From the NCBI GenBank assembly GCA_027858965.1, contig JAQIBS010000025.1, forward strand, positions 1 through 64,000: DNA of 64,000 bases, written 5' to 3'. The notes beneath the pieces are model-generated. The model was not told the DNA's origin. It made no database searches and saw only the letters and a list, made by a program, of their open reading frames with translations. This DNA comes from Kiritimatiellia bacterium (GTDB taxonomy: Bacteria > Verrucomicrobiota > Kiritimatiellia > RFP12 > UBA1067). Below, in pieces: positions 25,794-33,510 of the stretch; the first letter of the stretch is position 1; each line of letters starts with the position of its first letter. A program made the position numbers and the translations under genes.

Positions 25794-27374
25794 TTAGACA
25801 ATATAGGTTGAAGCAGCGGTATTGCCTCCGGTCTCAGTCCAGATATGATGATGAAAATCACCACGTTCTTTGTCGACACGCTCAAAGGTATGTGCGCCAA
25901 AGTAATCACGCTGCGCCTGCAGCAAGTTAGCAGGCAGACGTGCACTGCGATATGAATCATAGTAATTCAACGCTGTACTCATTGCCGGAACCGGAATACC
26001 CAGATCCACTGCCGTCTTAATGACCTCACGCCATGCAACCTGCGCACGGGAGATTACACCCTTGAAGTATGGGTCCAACAGCAGGTTGGCCATCTCAGGA
26101 TTCTTGTCAAATGCTTCTTTGATCTTACCAAGGAAACGAGCGCGAATAATACAACCCTGACGCCATACCAATGCGATTTCACCGTAGTTTAAATCCCAGT
26201 TGTACTCACTAGCTGAAGCACGCATCAGCTGATAACCCTGTGCATATGAACAAACTTTAGAGGCGTAGACGGCCTGCTCCAGCTGTTTAATAAAGAGTTT
26301 CTTATCAACTTCAACCGTCTCTTTGGGCCCTTTAAGAACCTTGGATGCCGCAACACGTTCTTCCTTGATAGCAGAGAGGCAACGTGCAAACACAGCTTCG
26401 GCAATCTGCGGAATAGCAACGCCCAGATCAAGGCCGGCCTCGGAGGTCCATTTTCCGGTTCCCTTCTGTCCTGCGGTATCCAGAATCACATCCACCATCG
26501 GTTTACCGGTCTCTTCATCATACTGAGAAAGAATGTCAGCAGAGATATCAATCAGGTAGCTGTCCAGATTACCCTTGTTCCATTTGGCAAAGACCTTCTG
26601 CATCTCTTTTGCGCTCATTCCCAGACCGCGGGACATCAGATCGTAAGCTTCACAAACCAGTTGCATATCACCATACTCAATACCGTTATGCACCATCTTC
26701 ACAAAATGACCAGCGCCATCCTTGCCGATCCATGAGCAACAGGGAGTTCCATCTTCAACTTTGGCAGCAATATCCTGAAAGATCTTTTTAACAAAACGCC
26801 ATGCAGATGGGTCGCCACCAGGCATAATAGCAGGCCCCAGAAGAGCACCCTCTTCGCCACCGGAAACACCTGCACCGATATAACGCAATCCCTTTTCCTT
26901 CAAATACTTTGTTCTGCGCACAGTGTCAGGAAAATGGCTGTTACCGCCATCAATAATAATATCGCCTTTTTCCAATACAGGAATCAGTGATTCAATTGTC
27001 TGATCCACGGCTCCGCCAGCTTTAACCATCAACATCACACGACGTGGTTTTTTAAGACTCGCGGCAAGTTCTTTCAAAGAGTGGCAGCCAATCAGCTTCT
27101 TACCGGCGCCACGGCTTTCAACAAAGGCATCGACCTTAGAAACCGTACGATTGAAACATGCAACTGTGTAGCCCTTGCTCTCCATATTAAGAATCAGATT
27201 CTCGCCCATTACAGCCAGACCGATCAATCCAATGTCAGCTTTTTTAACAGCCTTTGCTTTCTTGACAGCCTTTGCTTTCTTAGTTGGCGCCTTTTTTACA
27301 GCAGCTTTCTTAGCCGGTGCTTTCACCTTCTTGACAACTTTTGTCACCTTTTCACTCTTTACTTTCTTAGCCAT
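25794..27374 (-). CDS. gnd: 6-phosphogluconate dehydrogenase with lysine-rich histone H1-like N-terminal extension
   Basis: It catalyses NADP-dependent oxidative decarboxylation of 6-phosphogluconate to ribulose 5-phosphate. Canonical motifs: [51 protein letters not shown] (catalytic Lys), and [11 protein letters not shown] close to the end. Length of the catalytic part is about 480 aa, as usual. The start at ATG 27374 has GAGG seven bases before it; the track start at 27536 gives an implausible leader. Residues 2-46 are an unusual basic stretch with [14 protein letters not shown] and [15 protein letters not shown], resembling histone H1 or Hc1 tails. It is third in a larA/SDR/gnd group and is followed by a strong terminator. 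Confidence 0.95.
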   Translation of the reverse strand: MAKKVKSEKVTKVVKKVKAPAKKAAVKKAPTKKAKAVKKAKAVKKADIGLIGLAVMGENLILNMESKGYTVACFNRTVSKVDAFVESRGAGKKLIGCHSLKELAASLKKPRRVMLMVKAGGAVDQTIESLIPVLEKGDIIIDGGNSHFPDTVRRTKYLKEKGLRYIGAGVSGGEEGALLGPAIMPGGDPSAWRFVKKIFQDIAAKVEDGTPCCSWIGKDGAGHFVKMVHNGIEYGDMQLVCEAYDLMSRGLGMSAKEMQKVFAKWNKGNLDSYLIDISADILSQYDEETGKPMVDVILDTAGQKGTGKWTSEAGLDLGVAIPQIAEAVFARCLSAIKEERVAASKVLKGPKETVEVDKKLFIKQLEQAVYASKVCSYAQGYQLMRASASEYNWDLNYGEIALVWRQGCIIRARFLGKIKEAFDKNPEMANLLLDPYFKGVISRAQVAWREVIKTAVDLGIPVPAMSTALNYYDSYRSARLPANLLQAQRDYFGAHTFERVDKERGDFHHHIWTETGGNTAASTYIV

Positions 27375-27552
27375 TTTCATTCCTCTATTGCATTCTTTAA
27401 TGTATTTCGTTAAATTTTTTGACGCACGACTCTCGACCTGATGACGCACACTTGCGAGGAAATCTCTTCGCACGGGCAAGCATGCATCAACCAATGTCAG
27501 GCAGGCAAAACCTAAAGCCCAACCACCTAAAGCCAACGTTCATCGAACGTTG

Positions 27553-28410
27553 TTAAACTCCGCTATAGGCAGAGAAACCGCCATCGATCGGAACCACAAC
27601 GCCAGTCACAAATCTAGAGGCATCAGCGGATACAAGCCAAAGCATTGCACCGATCAGATCCTCCGGATTGCCGAACTCACCCATGGGAGTGTTATTTAGA
27701 ATCTTCTCTGAACGCGGAGTCATTGATCCATCTGGATTTATCAGCAACGCCTTGTTCTGAGCGGTCAGGAAAAAGCCGGGAGCAATAGCATTCACGCGAA
27801 TACCAGCCTTAGCCATATGAACCGCCATCCACTGCGTAAAGTTACTCACAGCAGCTTTGGCGGCGCTGTAGGCCGGAATCTTGGTCAACGGACAAAAAGC
27901 ATTCATCGATGAGATATTGATGATAATACCCGATCCACTCTTGGCCATATTCTTAGTAAAGGCCTGTGAAGGAAGCAGAGTTCCCAGGAAATTCAGATTA
28001 AAAACAAACTCAATGCTCTTAGGGTCAAGATCATAGAAAGTCACGAAATCGCGATTTTCGATGAGAAGATCATCAGGATTGAGATACTCCATAGAGGTGG
28101 TTCCCTTAGGATGGTTGCCGCCAGCGCCATTGATCAAAATAGAGACAGGACCCAGCTCAGCCTCAATCTTCTGATTAGCGGCTTCCAAACTCTCTTTTTC
28201 CAATGCATTACAGCCTACGGCCAGAGCCTTACCACCCGCTGCAACAATATCATCAACGACTTTCTGCGCTGCAGCCTCGTTCAAATCCGCTACAGCCACA
28301 GCTGCACCGCATTCAGCCAGAGCTCTTGCCATTGTACCGCAAAGCACTCCACCGCCACCAGTGACAACAGCCACCTTTCCATCTAAATTCACCTTAAAGG
28401 GAACTCCCAT
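27553..28410 (-). CDS. SDR family oxidoreductase, likely D-mannonate/fructuronate-type
   Basis: A classical short-chain dehydrogenase of 285 aa. The NAD(P)-binding motif is VAVVTGGGGVLCGTMA, the adenine-pocket Asp follows in VAVADLNE, ILINGAGGNHPKG carries the NAG motif, the catalytic Ser is in INISSMNAF and the YxxxK pair in YSAAKAAVSNF. The inserted stretch after GNHPKGTT and the length match the subfamily annotated as D-mannonate oxidoreductase (fructuronate reductase activity), though this call is from memory of the family. AAGGAGATGAAAAATG gives a strong start. Neighbours are a LarA-family gene and gnd, which fits hexonate metabolism. Confidence 0.85.
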   Translation of the reverse strand: MGVPFKVNLDGKVAVVTGGGGVLCGTMARALAECGAAVAVADLNEAAAQKVVDDIVAAGGKALAVGCNALEKESLEAANQKIEAELGPVSILINGAGGNHPKGTTSMEYLNPDDLLIENRDFVTFYDLDPKSIEFVFNLNFLGTLLPSQAFTKNMAKSGSGIIINISSMNAFCPLTKIPAYSAAKAAVSNFTQWMAVHMAKAGIRVNAIAPGFFLTAQNKALLINPDGSMTPRSEKILNNTPMGEFGNPEDLIGAMLWLVSADASRFVTGVVVPIDGGFSAYSGV

Positions 28411-28470
28411 TTTTCATCTCCTTAGTTTAATTTTAAAAATTTTCTGCGTTATGGGCCGTATGAGCCATAG

Positions 28471-28508
28471 CAATATCCAACACCCAACACGGAATATCCA
28501 ATATCCAA
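28471..28508. repeat. Left 38-bp terminal inverted repeat of the S23 cassette
   Basis: Quasi-heptameric sequence (CAATATCCAA, then CAACACGGAATATCCAA) that is the inverted counterpart of 28884-28921, with 34 of 38 positions identical by eye. Confidence 0.8.
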
Positions 28509-28519
28509 GTTGAGAGCCG

Positions 28520-28891
28520 CTATCGCTCCTTACTTTGCTTAGCAGTCCCAACACTCGTAAATAGGATTGCAATCAATTCATCAGTTTCTTTCATCAGCGA
28601 ATCTAATTTCGATGACATCTTAACCATCTCCGCCCTTGCAATAATCTTCAGCCAAATCTCTGTTTCCCTAAGTTCCTTAAGCGCAATCTTTAGTTTATGA
28701 ACAAAATCCGCTTTCGATTCTACGCTTTGAGACTCTCCATAATTTGCAGCAGGCGAAGTGCCACTCCGCAAAATTTGTAAGGAAATATGCTTACCGGCCT
28801 TTGTATCAGGAAGCGCCTCCGAAAGGTTTATAATCCTGACAGCATAATCGACTAAGCGATTCTGTAAATCATATTTCTTTTCCTTGGACAT
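28520..28891 (-). CDS. Four-helix-bundle protein (S23/23S rRNA intervening-sequence protein family)
   Basis: A 123-aa PF05635-type protein from ATG 28891; the longer track ORF reads back through larA. Family signature segments are KKYDLQNRLVDYAVRIINLSEALP, QILRSGTSPAANYGESQSVESKADFVHKLKIALKELRETEIWLKII. Family members form pentameric four-helix bundles; the best-known relative is the Avd accessory protein of diversity-generating retroelements, but no reverse transcriptase is near. The start codon itself is inside the right inverted repeat, with no Shine-Dalgarno. The gene separates larA from the SDR gene and appears to be a cassette inserted exactly after the larA stop. Confidence 0.9.
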   Translation of the reverse strand: MSKEKKYDLQNRLVDYAVRIINLSEALPDTKAGKHISLQILRSGTSPAANYGESQSVESKADFVHKLKIALKELRETEIWLKIIARAEMVKMSSKLDSLMKETDELIAILFTSVGTAKQSKER

Positions 28892-28921
28892 TGGATATTC
28901 CGTGTTGATTATTGGATATTG
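28884..28921. repeat. Right 38-bp terminal inverted repeat of the S23 cassette
   Basis: This inverted copy of 28471-28508 starts one nucleotide after the larA stop codon and contains the S23 start codon. It is built of 7-nt-spaced ATCCAA-like words. Confidence 0.8.
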
Positions 28922-28922
28922 A

Positions 28923-30206
28923 TCATTCTCCCGCGAACCGCGATTCCACCGCCCACAAGCCGATGGCCGGGTTACTGATATAAAAAATCTCTTCACCATC
29001 CGGCATTACATTAACGCCGTCTTTTAATACTTCAGGATTGTAGCGCTGCATGGAGGCATCACAATCAGCATATTTAAAACCAGCACTTTCAATTTCTTCA
29101 CGAGAGAGTTTACCGGCAGCATAGGTGATGCCGAAGCGTCCCTCTGAGGAGCCATGAATCAAATGAGCAGCCGCCCCGAGATTATCCCGCAACTCCTGAC
29201 TCTCATCAACAAACTGCATTGTTTTCTCTGTTCCAAAATATCCATACTTGCGAATCAAAGCATCAATCTGCGGGTCTTCCCCAAACTCCTCAACACCTGG
29301 AGCCAAAACAAGAAGTTCGCCATCATCAGCCATTGCCATGCGGGTTCGGTAAATCGCCTTATTGCCCAACCATGTGCTCTTGAATTCAGAGGGGTCCAGA
29401 TAAACAACGCATTTTTTGATCGGTTCTGATAGCATCTCAAAATTAACCTCAAGCGAGAGGGCAGCGGCTTTATTGAAAACCTCAATATCCGCACCTACAT
29501 AAAGTCCACGCACGGCAAGACCACCCGCCTCTTCATCACGTCCAACCACAGTCTGCACATAAACCGTTTCCGGAAGCTGGTCACAAAAGTGGTCGGTACC
29601 ATAGTTATAAAGTCGACGCACGGGAGTATCCGCCCGCCCCATGATACGCTCCATGCCATATACTGCTCCCACAAAATGGCTGCGATGAATGCCAACGGAT
29701 CCGCCAGTGCCCACAAAAAGATTCTTGTTATAGTTGGCCATGCCAATAACTTCATGCGGCACAACCTGTCCGATCGAGAGGATTAAATCAAAGTTCCCCT
29801 CTACCAACAGTTTATTGACCTGCACAGGCCAGTCAAAATCAAGAGCTCCCTCTGTGACTTCGCTCATGTATTCACCGGGAACAGTTCCGAGAGTAACAAC
29901 ATCATTGCGCCAATCATGCACCTTAAAGAGATCCAACGGTATCTCACCAAACATCTCTTTAATCTGCTCTGGCGTCATAGGTGTGTGTGTGCCGAGAGCA
30001 GGCAGTACAGCGGTCAATGCATCACCGTAATACTCCCAGGCAAATTGAGTCAGCAAACCGGCCCGCGAATGAAATCGCGTAAAATCCGGGGGAACAATCA
30101 GAACATTTTTACGTTTACCCAGCTTATCCAAAGCCTCAAACAATCCACGCTTCATTTGCGCAGCATCAAGCTTTGATTCAACAGATCCATCTTCAAAAAG
30201 CAACAT
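28923..30206 (-). CDS. LarA-family nickel-dependent 2-hydroxyacid racemase/epimerase homologue
   Basis: A 427-aa DUF2088/LarA-type protein. Characteristic segments are VLIVPPDFTRFHSRAG, ALGTHTPMTPEQIKEMFG with the metal/cofactor-site His, VPHEVIGMANYNKNLFVGTGG, and KYGYFGTEKTM. LarA uses a nickel pincer nucleotide to racemise lactate; homologues act on other 2-hydroxyacids, including gluconate 2-epimerisation. Next to an apparent mannonate dehydrogenase and gnd, a hexonate substrate is more likely than lactate (inference). No larB/larC/larE cofactor genes are in the window. AAGGGAG precedes the ATG. It is divergent from mscS with 130 nt between. Confidence 0.85.
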   Translation of the reverse strand: MLLFEDGSVESKLDAAQMKRGLFEALDKLGKRKNVLIVPPDFTRFHSRAGLLTQFAWEYYGDALTAVLPALGTHTPMTPEQIKEMFGEIPLDLFKVHDWRNDVVTLGTVPGEYMSEVTEGALDFDWPVQVNKLLVEGNFDLILSIGQVVPHEVIGMANYNKNLFVGTGGSVGIHRSHFVGAVYGMERIMGRADTPVRRLYNYGTDHFCDQLPETVYVQTVVGRDEEAGGLAVRGLYVGADIEVFNKAAALSLEVNFEMLSEPIKKCVVYLDPSEFKSTWLGNKAIYRTRMAMADDGELLVLAPGVEEFGEDPQIDALIRKYGYFGTEKTMQFVDESQELRDNLGAAAHLIHGSSEGRFGITYAAGKLSREEIESAGFKYADCDASMQRYNPEVLKDGVNVMPDGEEIFYISNPAIGLWAVESRFAGE

Positions 30207-30338
30207 AACTCCCTTTCCTCTAAATAAGCCATCTATTTTGACATAATTACACTCCCTGAATCAAGCTTGCAAAAATCCCCTTTGCATAAATGCACGACGA
30301 GAGTATCATAGACGTATTCATTTAAAAGGAAAAGTCCC

Positions 30339-30812
30339 ATGATAGTTAACCAATTTTTTCCCGCCCTGATTATCTTCTCTGCTTTTGTAGCGGGCAGCTT
30401 CTTTTTCAGCCACCTGCTCAGAGAGGTCAGCTCACGTTTCGATGTATCCACCAATGAGGTATTTCGCCTGCTGGCCAACTTCCAGCAAGCCATTATGATT
30501 TTTATCGGATCAGTGCTGGCTCTGGCCAAACTGGGATTTAATGTTTCGGCACTGGTCGCCGGACTGGGCCTGACCGGATTTGCACTGGGATTTGCCCTTA
30601 AGGATGCCATTGCAAACCTTGTGGCAGGCATTATGATTGTCATCTACAAGCCGATAGAAATCGGCCACATTGTAGAGGTATCCGGAAGCCGGGGAGAGGT
30701 CATCAACATCAACCTGCGTTATATCACAATTCAAAAAGAGGATGCGATTGACTTGGTTCCCAACTCCCTTTTCCTAAACAAACAGATCACTGTTTTTAAA
30801 CCGAGCAGCTAG
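30339..30812 (+). CDS. Small MscS-type mechanosensitive channel
   Basis: A 157-aa protein with two to three membrane helices and the MscS core. The pore-lining TM3 segment is ALVAGLGLTGFALGFALKDAIANLVAGIMIVIYKPIEIGHIVEV, rich in Gly/Ala, followed by the beta-domain stretch GEVININLRYITIQKEDAIDLVPNSLFLNKQI. It ends there and lacks the large C-terminal alpha-beta vestibule of E. coli MscS (286 aa), so it is a minimal member. AAAGGA lies upstream of the ATG. It acts in the inner membrane to relieve hypo-osmotic stress. It is the only plus-strand gene in the first 40 kb. Confidence 0.88.
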   Translation: MIVNQFFPALIIFSAFVAGSFFFSHLLREVSSRFDVSTNEVFRLLANFQQAIMIFIGSVLALAKLGFNVSALVAGLGLTGFALGFALKDAIANLVAGIMIVIYKPIEIGHIVEVSGSRGEVININLRYITIQKEDAIDLVPNSLFLNKQITVFKPSS

Positions 30813-31210
30813 CTGGGCGGAAATGCGGAAGTTTCACACATCTAGCTTCGTGCTCTGCGTCTACGCCCTGACAAGCCAGAAACGTAGCTCAGCATAGCCG
30901 CAACCTAATATTTTAAGATTTATTTACCGCAGATTGCCATTCTCTTCGGTCATTCCCGCCCTTTGGACAGCCTTACTCAATTGTGCTTCGTTTATCGCAG
31001 ATTTATCTGCATCGCAAAAGGCCGCTTGTTGTAGCGTTGCTTCTCAGAAGCAAAATCTTCCCTGTAGCGTCAGCTCTAATAGCTGAAATAGGGCTGCGTT
31101 AATTGGCTCTGAGAGCCAACACTACAGTTTCAGGTAAATTCCTTGATCAAACTCACTGATTATTTACCACAAACTTCTTTGACTAACCTTAAAACACGCA
31201 GTGTTTTCTC
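30813..31210. repeat. Gene-free region with dispersed intergenic repeat modules
   Basis: No credible ORF. The stretch 30883-31018 is homologous to 44598-44720: both start with GTAGC-CAGCATAGCCGCAACC and later share GGTCA...CC and GCCTTACT with TGCTTCGTTT. TTGCTTCTCAGAAGCAA near 31045 is a hairpin. An AAAACAC-GCA-GTGTTTT hairpin at 31193-31209 precedes element copy C. Confidence 0.6.
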
Positions 31211-31415
31211 CTAATGCAGTAATGCATATCGCACAACTCAATAAAAGATGTAGCATAATCTCGCATATCACTCAGGATAAGTTTGAGGCCGCAACTTGAG
31301 CTGGTAGCTGGTAGTCTGTAGCTGGCAGCAAATACAGCAGAGCAAACTACAAGCTACTGGCTACTGGCTACTGGCTACTGGCTACAAGCTGGGTTGCGTG
31401 CATAGCCCGCATTAG
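31211..31415. repeat. 95-bp inverted-repeat element, copy C, expanded by a heptamer array
   Basis: The left half is like copy A (CTAATGCAG, ATGCATATCGCACAACTCAA, TCTCGCATATCACTCA). The right end is GCCCGCATTAG and contains the stop codon of the PF10091-type hydrolase gene. Between them, 31299-31390 is an added array of 7-nt words: GGTAGCT/GGTAGTC/TGTAGCT, then CTACTGG repeated four times, in partly inverted arrangement. This makes the copy 205 bp. Confidence 0.75.
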
Positions 31416-32998
31416 TCTTTGACAAACCCGATCTTCTTCAGCATCGGAGCAATCTCTGGATTTTTCATGAAGTTCTTCCAGCAAAGACCGGTACGGTAAT
31501 TTTCAATCATGCAGATAATCGGACCCTGATCAATGGCGATATGGCTCTTTGCTACCCAATCTCTCTGCTGGTTGAATGAATCATAAAAGCCGAATGGCCC
31601 CCATAACCTGTCGCCCATTTCATAGTAAAAGTGCTTCAGTGCGGCCATCGATTCTTTAGGGGTAAAAGGGAAAGAGCCGATTGCTGCAGTTGGTGCTATA
31701 GTTCCATTATCACGCTTTTCGCCTGGAGCAAAGGCGCTGTAGCCATCAGGGCCATCGCAGGCGGTCAACCCCCAGACACGATCACTGTAGCCCTTAAACC
31801 CCTGAGGATTATCGTTGCAGTATGCCTGATGAATCTGCGAGATCGCGCGTGAGTTATTGTAGTAGTTGGTATACTGATCGCGTTTATTCCGCGGATCAAA
31901 ACAGGTGAATGAATATTGCGAGAGAAACAGCGGTCCCCCCATCGGAATGCCGACTTCCTGCTTAATCCCGTAGTACTTCTGTCCATTGAGATAACGATCC
32001 CCTCCGGCCCATCCGGTTTGCCAGGTGGTGGCAGGAATAGGATAAGTTGGAGATGCGACTCCCAGCAGGTAGACAATCATACATTCGTTATAACCGCGCA
32101 CCTTGTGATTCTTCTCCCACCCGAAGTTGGGTGACCAGTGCCAGTACATGACACCACTGTTTTCATCCTTGAGATACCAGTTCCACTCAACCGTATGCCA
32201 AAGCTCGGTGATCAAGCTGCGCAGCTCTGTTTCACTACGGAGATCACCATCAAAATACTGCCGCACTGTAAGCAATCCCTGCATCAGCAGAGCGGTCTCT
32301 ACGATATCACCGCCGTCATCATCCTTGGAAAAGCGGATAACCTTTCCGGTTCTTCCATTAAGCCAGTGCGACCACGCCCCGTGAAAGCGATCTGCCTTGC
32401 CGAGAAACCGGACAATCTTCAGCAGTCGTTCAACCCCCTGCTCCCGGGTGACAAATCCGCGCTCAACTCCTATCATAAGAGCCAGCACACCAAACCCTGT
32501 TCCGCCGCTGGCGCAGGCACCGCGCGAACTATAATAGCGTTCTTTGATCAAGCCGGAGTCTTTATGGGCATAATCCCAGAAGTAACGAAAGGTTGCATGC
32601 TGGATTGAAGTAAGAAGCTGATCCTCATTCATCGAAAAAGGAGATGATTCAACAGGCCTATCATTAACCGCGATCTCCTCAGCACTCTTCTGCAGAGCTT
32701 TAACCTTATAATAAAACTTCCTGCCGTTGGCATTTTTTCCGATCCAATCTGAGTAGACCTCGACAGGGTGCGCTTTTTTATTCAGCTTTAAATACTCTCC
32801 ATCGGAGAAATCGCTGCGATAGATATTATAGCCTTTAGCTCCATCGACTGAGCTCCACGTAATATCTACGCGGCTGTCGGCAGGAGAGTGTGTAATGTTT
32901 CCCGCAGCTAAAGCAAACGGAAGAAAAAGGGACAATAATGCCGTGAAATGACTAAACAACGAGTAGTTCATATAATTACAATCGTTAACTTTTCGCAT
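31412..32998 (-). CDS. Secreted PF10091-type glucoamylase/GH144-like hydrolase with FnIII-like domain
   Basis: Signal peptide (MNYSLFSHFTALLSLFLPFALA region), a fibronectin-III-like domain at about residues 35-115 (SRVDITWSSVDGAKGYNIYRSDFSDG), then an alpha/alpha-barrel hydrolase. The catalytic part shows TFRYFWDYAHKDSGLIKERYYSSRGACASGGTGFG, FHGAWSHWLNGRTGK, DDDGGDIVETALLMQGLL, YWHWSPNFGW and YNECMIVYLLGVASPTYPIP. Such proteins are annotated as glycoamylase (PF10091); characterised GH144 members cleave beta-1,2-glucan. Whether this copy has that specificity is unknown. GGAGG precedes the ATG at 32998. The stop codon is supplied by the terminal repeat of element copy C. Confidence 0.87.
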   Translation of the reverse strand: MRKVNDCNYMNYSLFSHFTALLSLFLPFALAAGNITHSPADSRVDITWSSVDGAKGYNIYRSDFSDGEYLKLNKKAHPVEVYSDWIGKNANGRKFYYKVKALQKSAEEIAVNDRPVESSPFSMNEDQLLTSIQHATFRYFWDYAHKDSGLIKERYYSSRGACASGGTGFGVLALMIGVERGFVTREQGVERLLKIVRFLGKADRFHGAWSHWLNGRTGKVIRFSKDDDGGDIVETALLMQGLLTVRQYFDGDLRSETELRSLITELWHTVEWNWYLKDENSGVMYWHWSPNFGWEKNHKVRGYNECMIVYLLGVASPTYPIPATTWQTGWAGGDRYLNGQKYYGIKQEVGIPMGGPLFLSQYSFTCFDPRNKRDQYTNYYNNSRAISQIHQAYCNDNPQGFKGYSDRVWGLTACDGPDGYSAFAPGEKRDNGTIAPTAAIGSFPFTPKESMAALKHFYYEMGDRLWGPFGFYDSFNQQRDWVAKSHIAIDQGPIICMIENYRTGLCWKNFMKNPEIAPMLKKIGFVKD

Positions 32999-33104
32999 TT
33001 ATGTGAGCCTCCCCCTCGCAAAGACGCAAAAAGCGCAGAGTTTGATTGCTATGTGTCATTGCTACGCAGATTTTCTAACCCGTCTACGCCCGCCAGCAAA
33101 GCGA

Positions 33105-33417
33105 TTACAAGAGCAGAATGATCGTACCTGATGGAGGTAGCTCATTCACCTGGTTGATCAGCAGTGCCCTCTCAGGATCTACTGTGCCGGGCACGAAGGT
33201 GAAAACGCGAACCTGATCGATGTCGCCATCGAAGCGGCTGGCGACCTGTCCCGTGATTCCGAGATGAATATCGGTGCCGGTGACAAATGCGTCCGTCTGA
33301 GTGCCAGCCTGGGGTTCGCCGTTGAGGTAGAATGTGCTTGTGCCACTCTCCCGGATGACTGCGATATGGGCCCACTCTCCCGATATAATAGGCTGTCCGC
33401 TACCATTTATGCCACCA
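33105..33417 (-). pseudogene. Remnant of a secreted LamG-domain protein (C-terminal fragment)
   Basis: Reading the minus strand in one frame from about 33417 gives a clear LamG C-terminal half: SGEWAHIAVIRESGTSTFYLNG, then FVTGTDIHLGITGQVASRFDGDIDQVRVFTF, ending in SGTIILLL and a TAA at 33107-33105. The frame has an in-frame TAG just upstream and no start codon or signal peptide, so the 5' portion is lost. The two ORFs listed here on the track are out-of-frame shadows of this remnant. The tail resembles that of the large passenger protein (GMLILLR). Confidence 0.75.
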
Positions 33418-33510
33418 CGCTACTGCCGGAAAAACGTATTATTATACCCCCCCCCTTTTGACCGTAATACAAGATAAAACGCAAAATCATAATATTGATT
33501 ATAATACAAC

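Noticed and set aside
28892-28999. N-terminal 36-residue extension of the S23 ORF
   Set aside because: It reads back through the inverted repeat and the 3' end of larA in a different frame; the family normally starts near MSKEKKYDLQNR.
31299-31390. CRISPR-like array
   Set aside because: The units are contiguous 7-mers without spacers and no cas genes are present.
33172-33406. Two overlapping minus-strand ORFs of 67 and 75 aa
   Set aside because: Both are out of frame with the LamG remnant, which explains the sequence conservation there.
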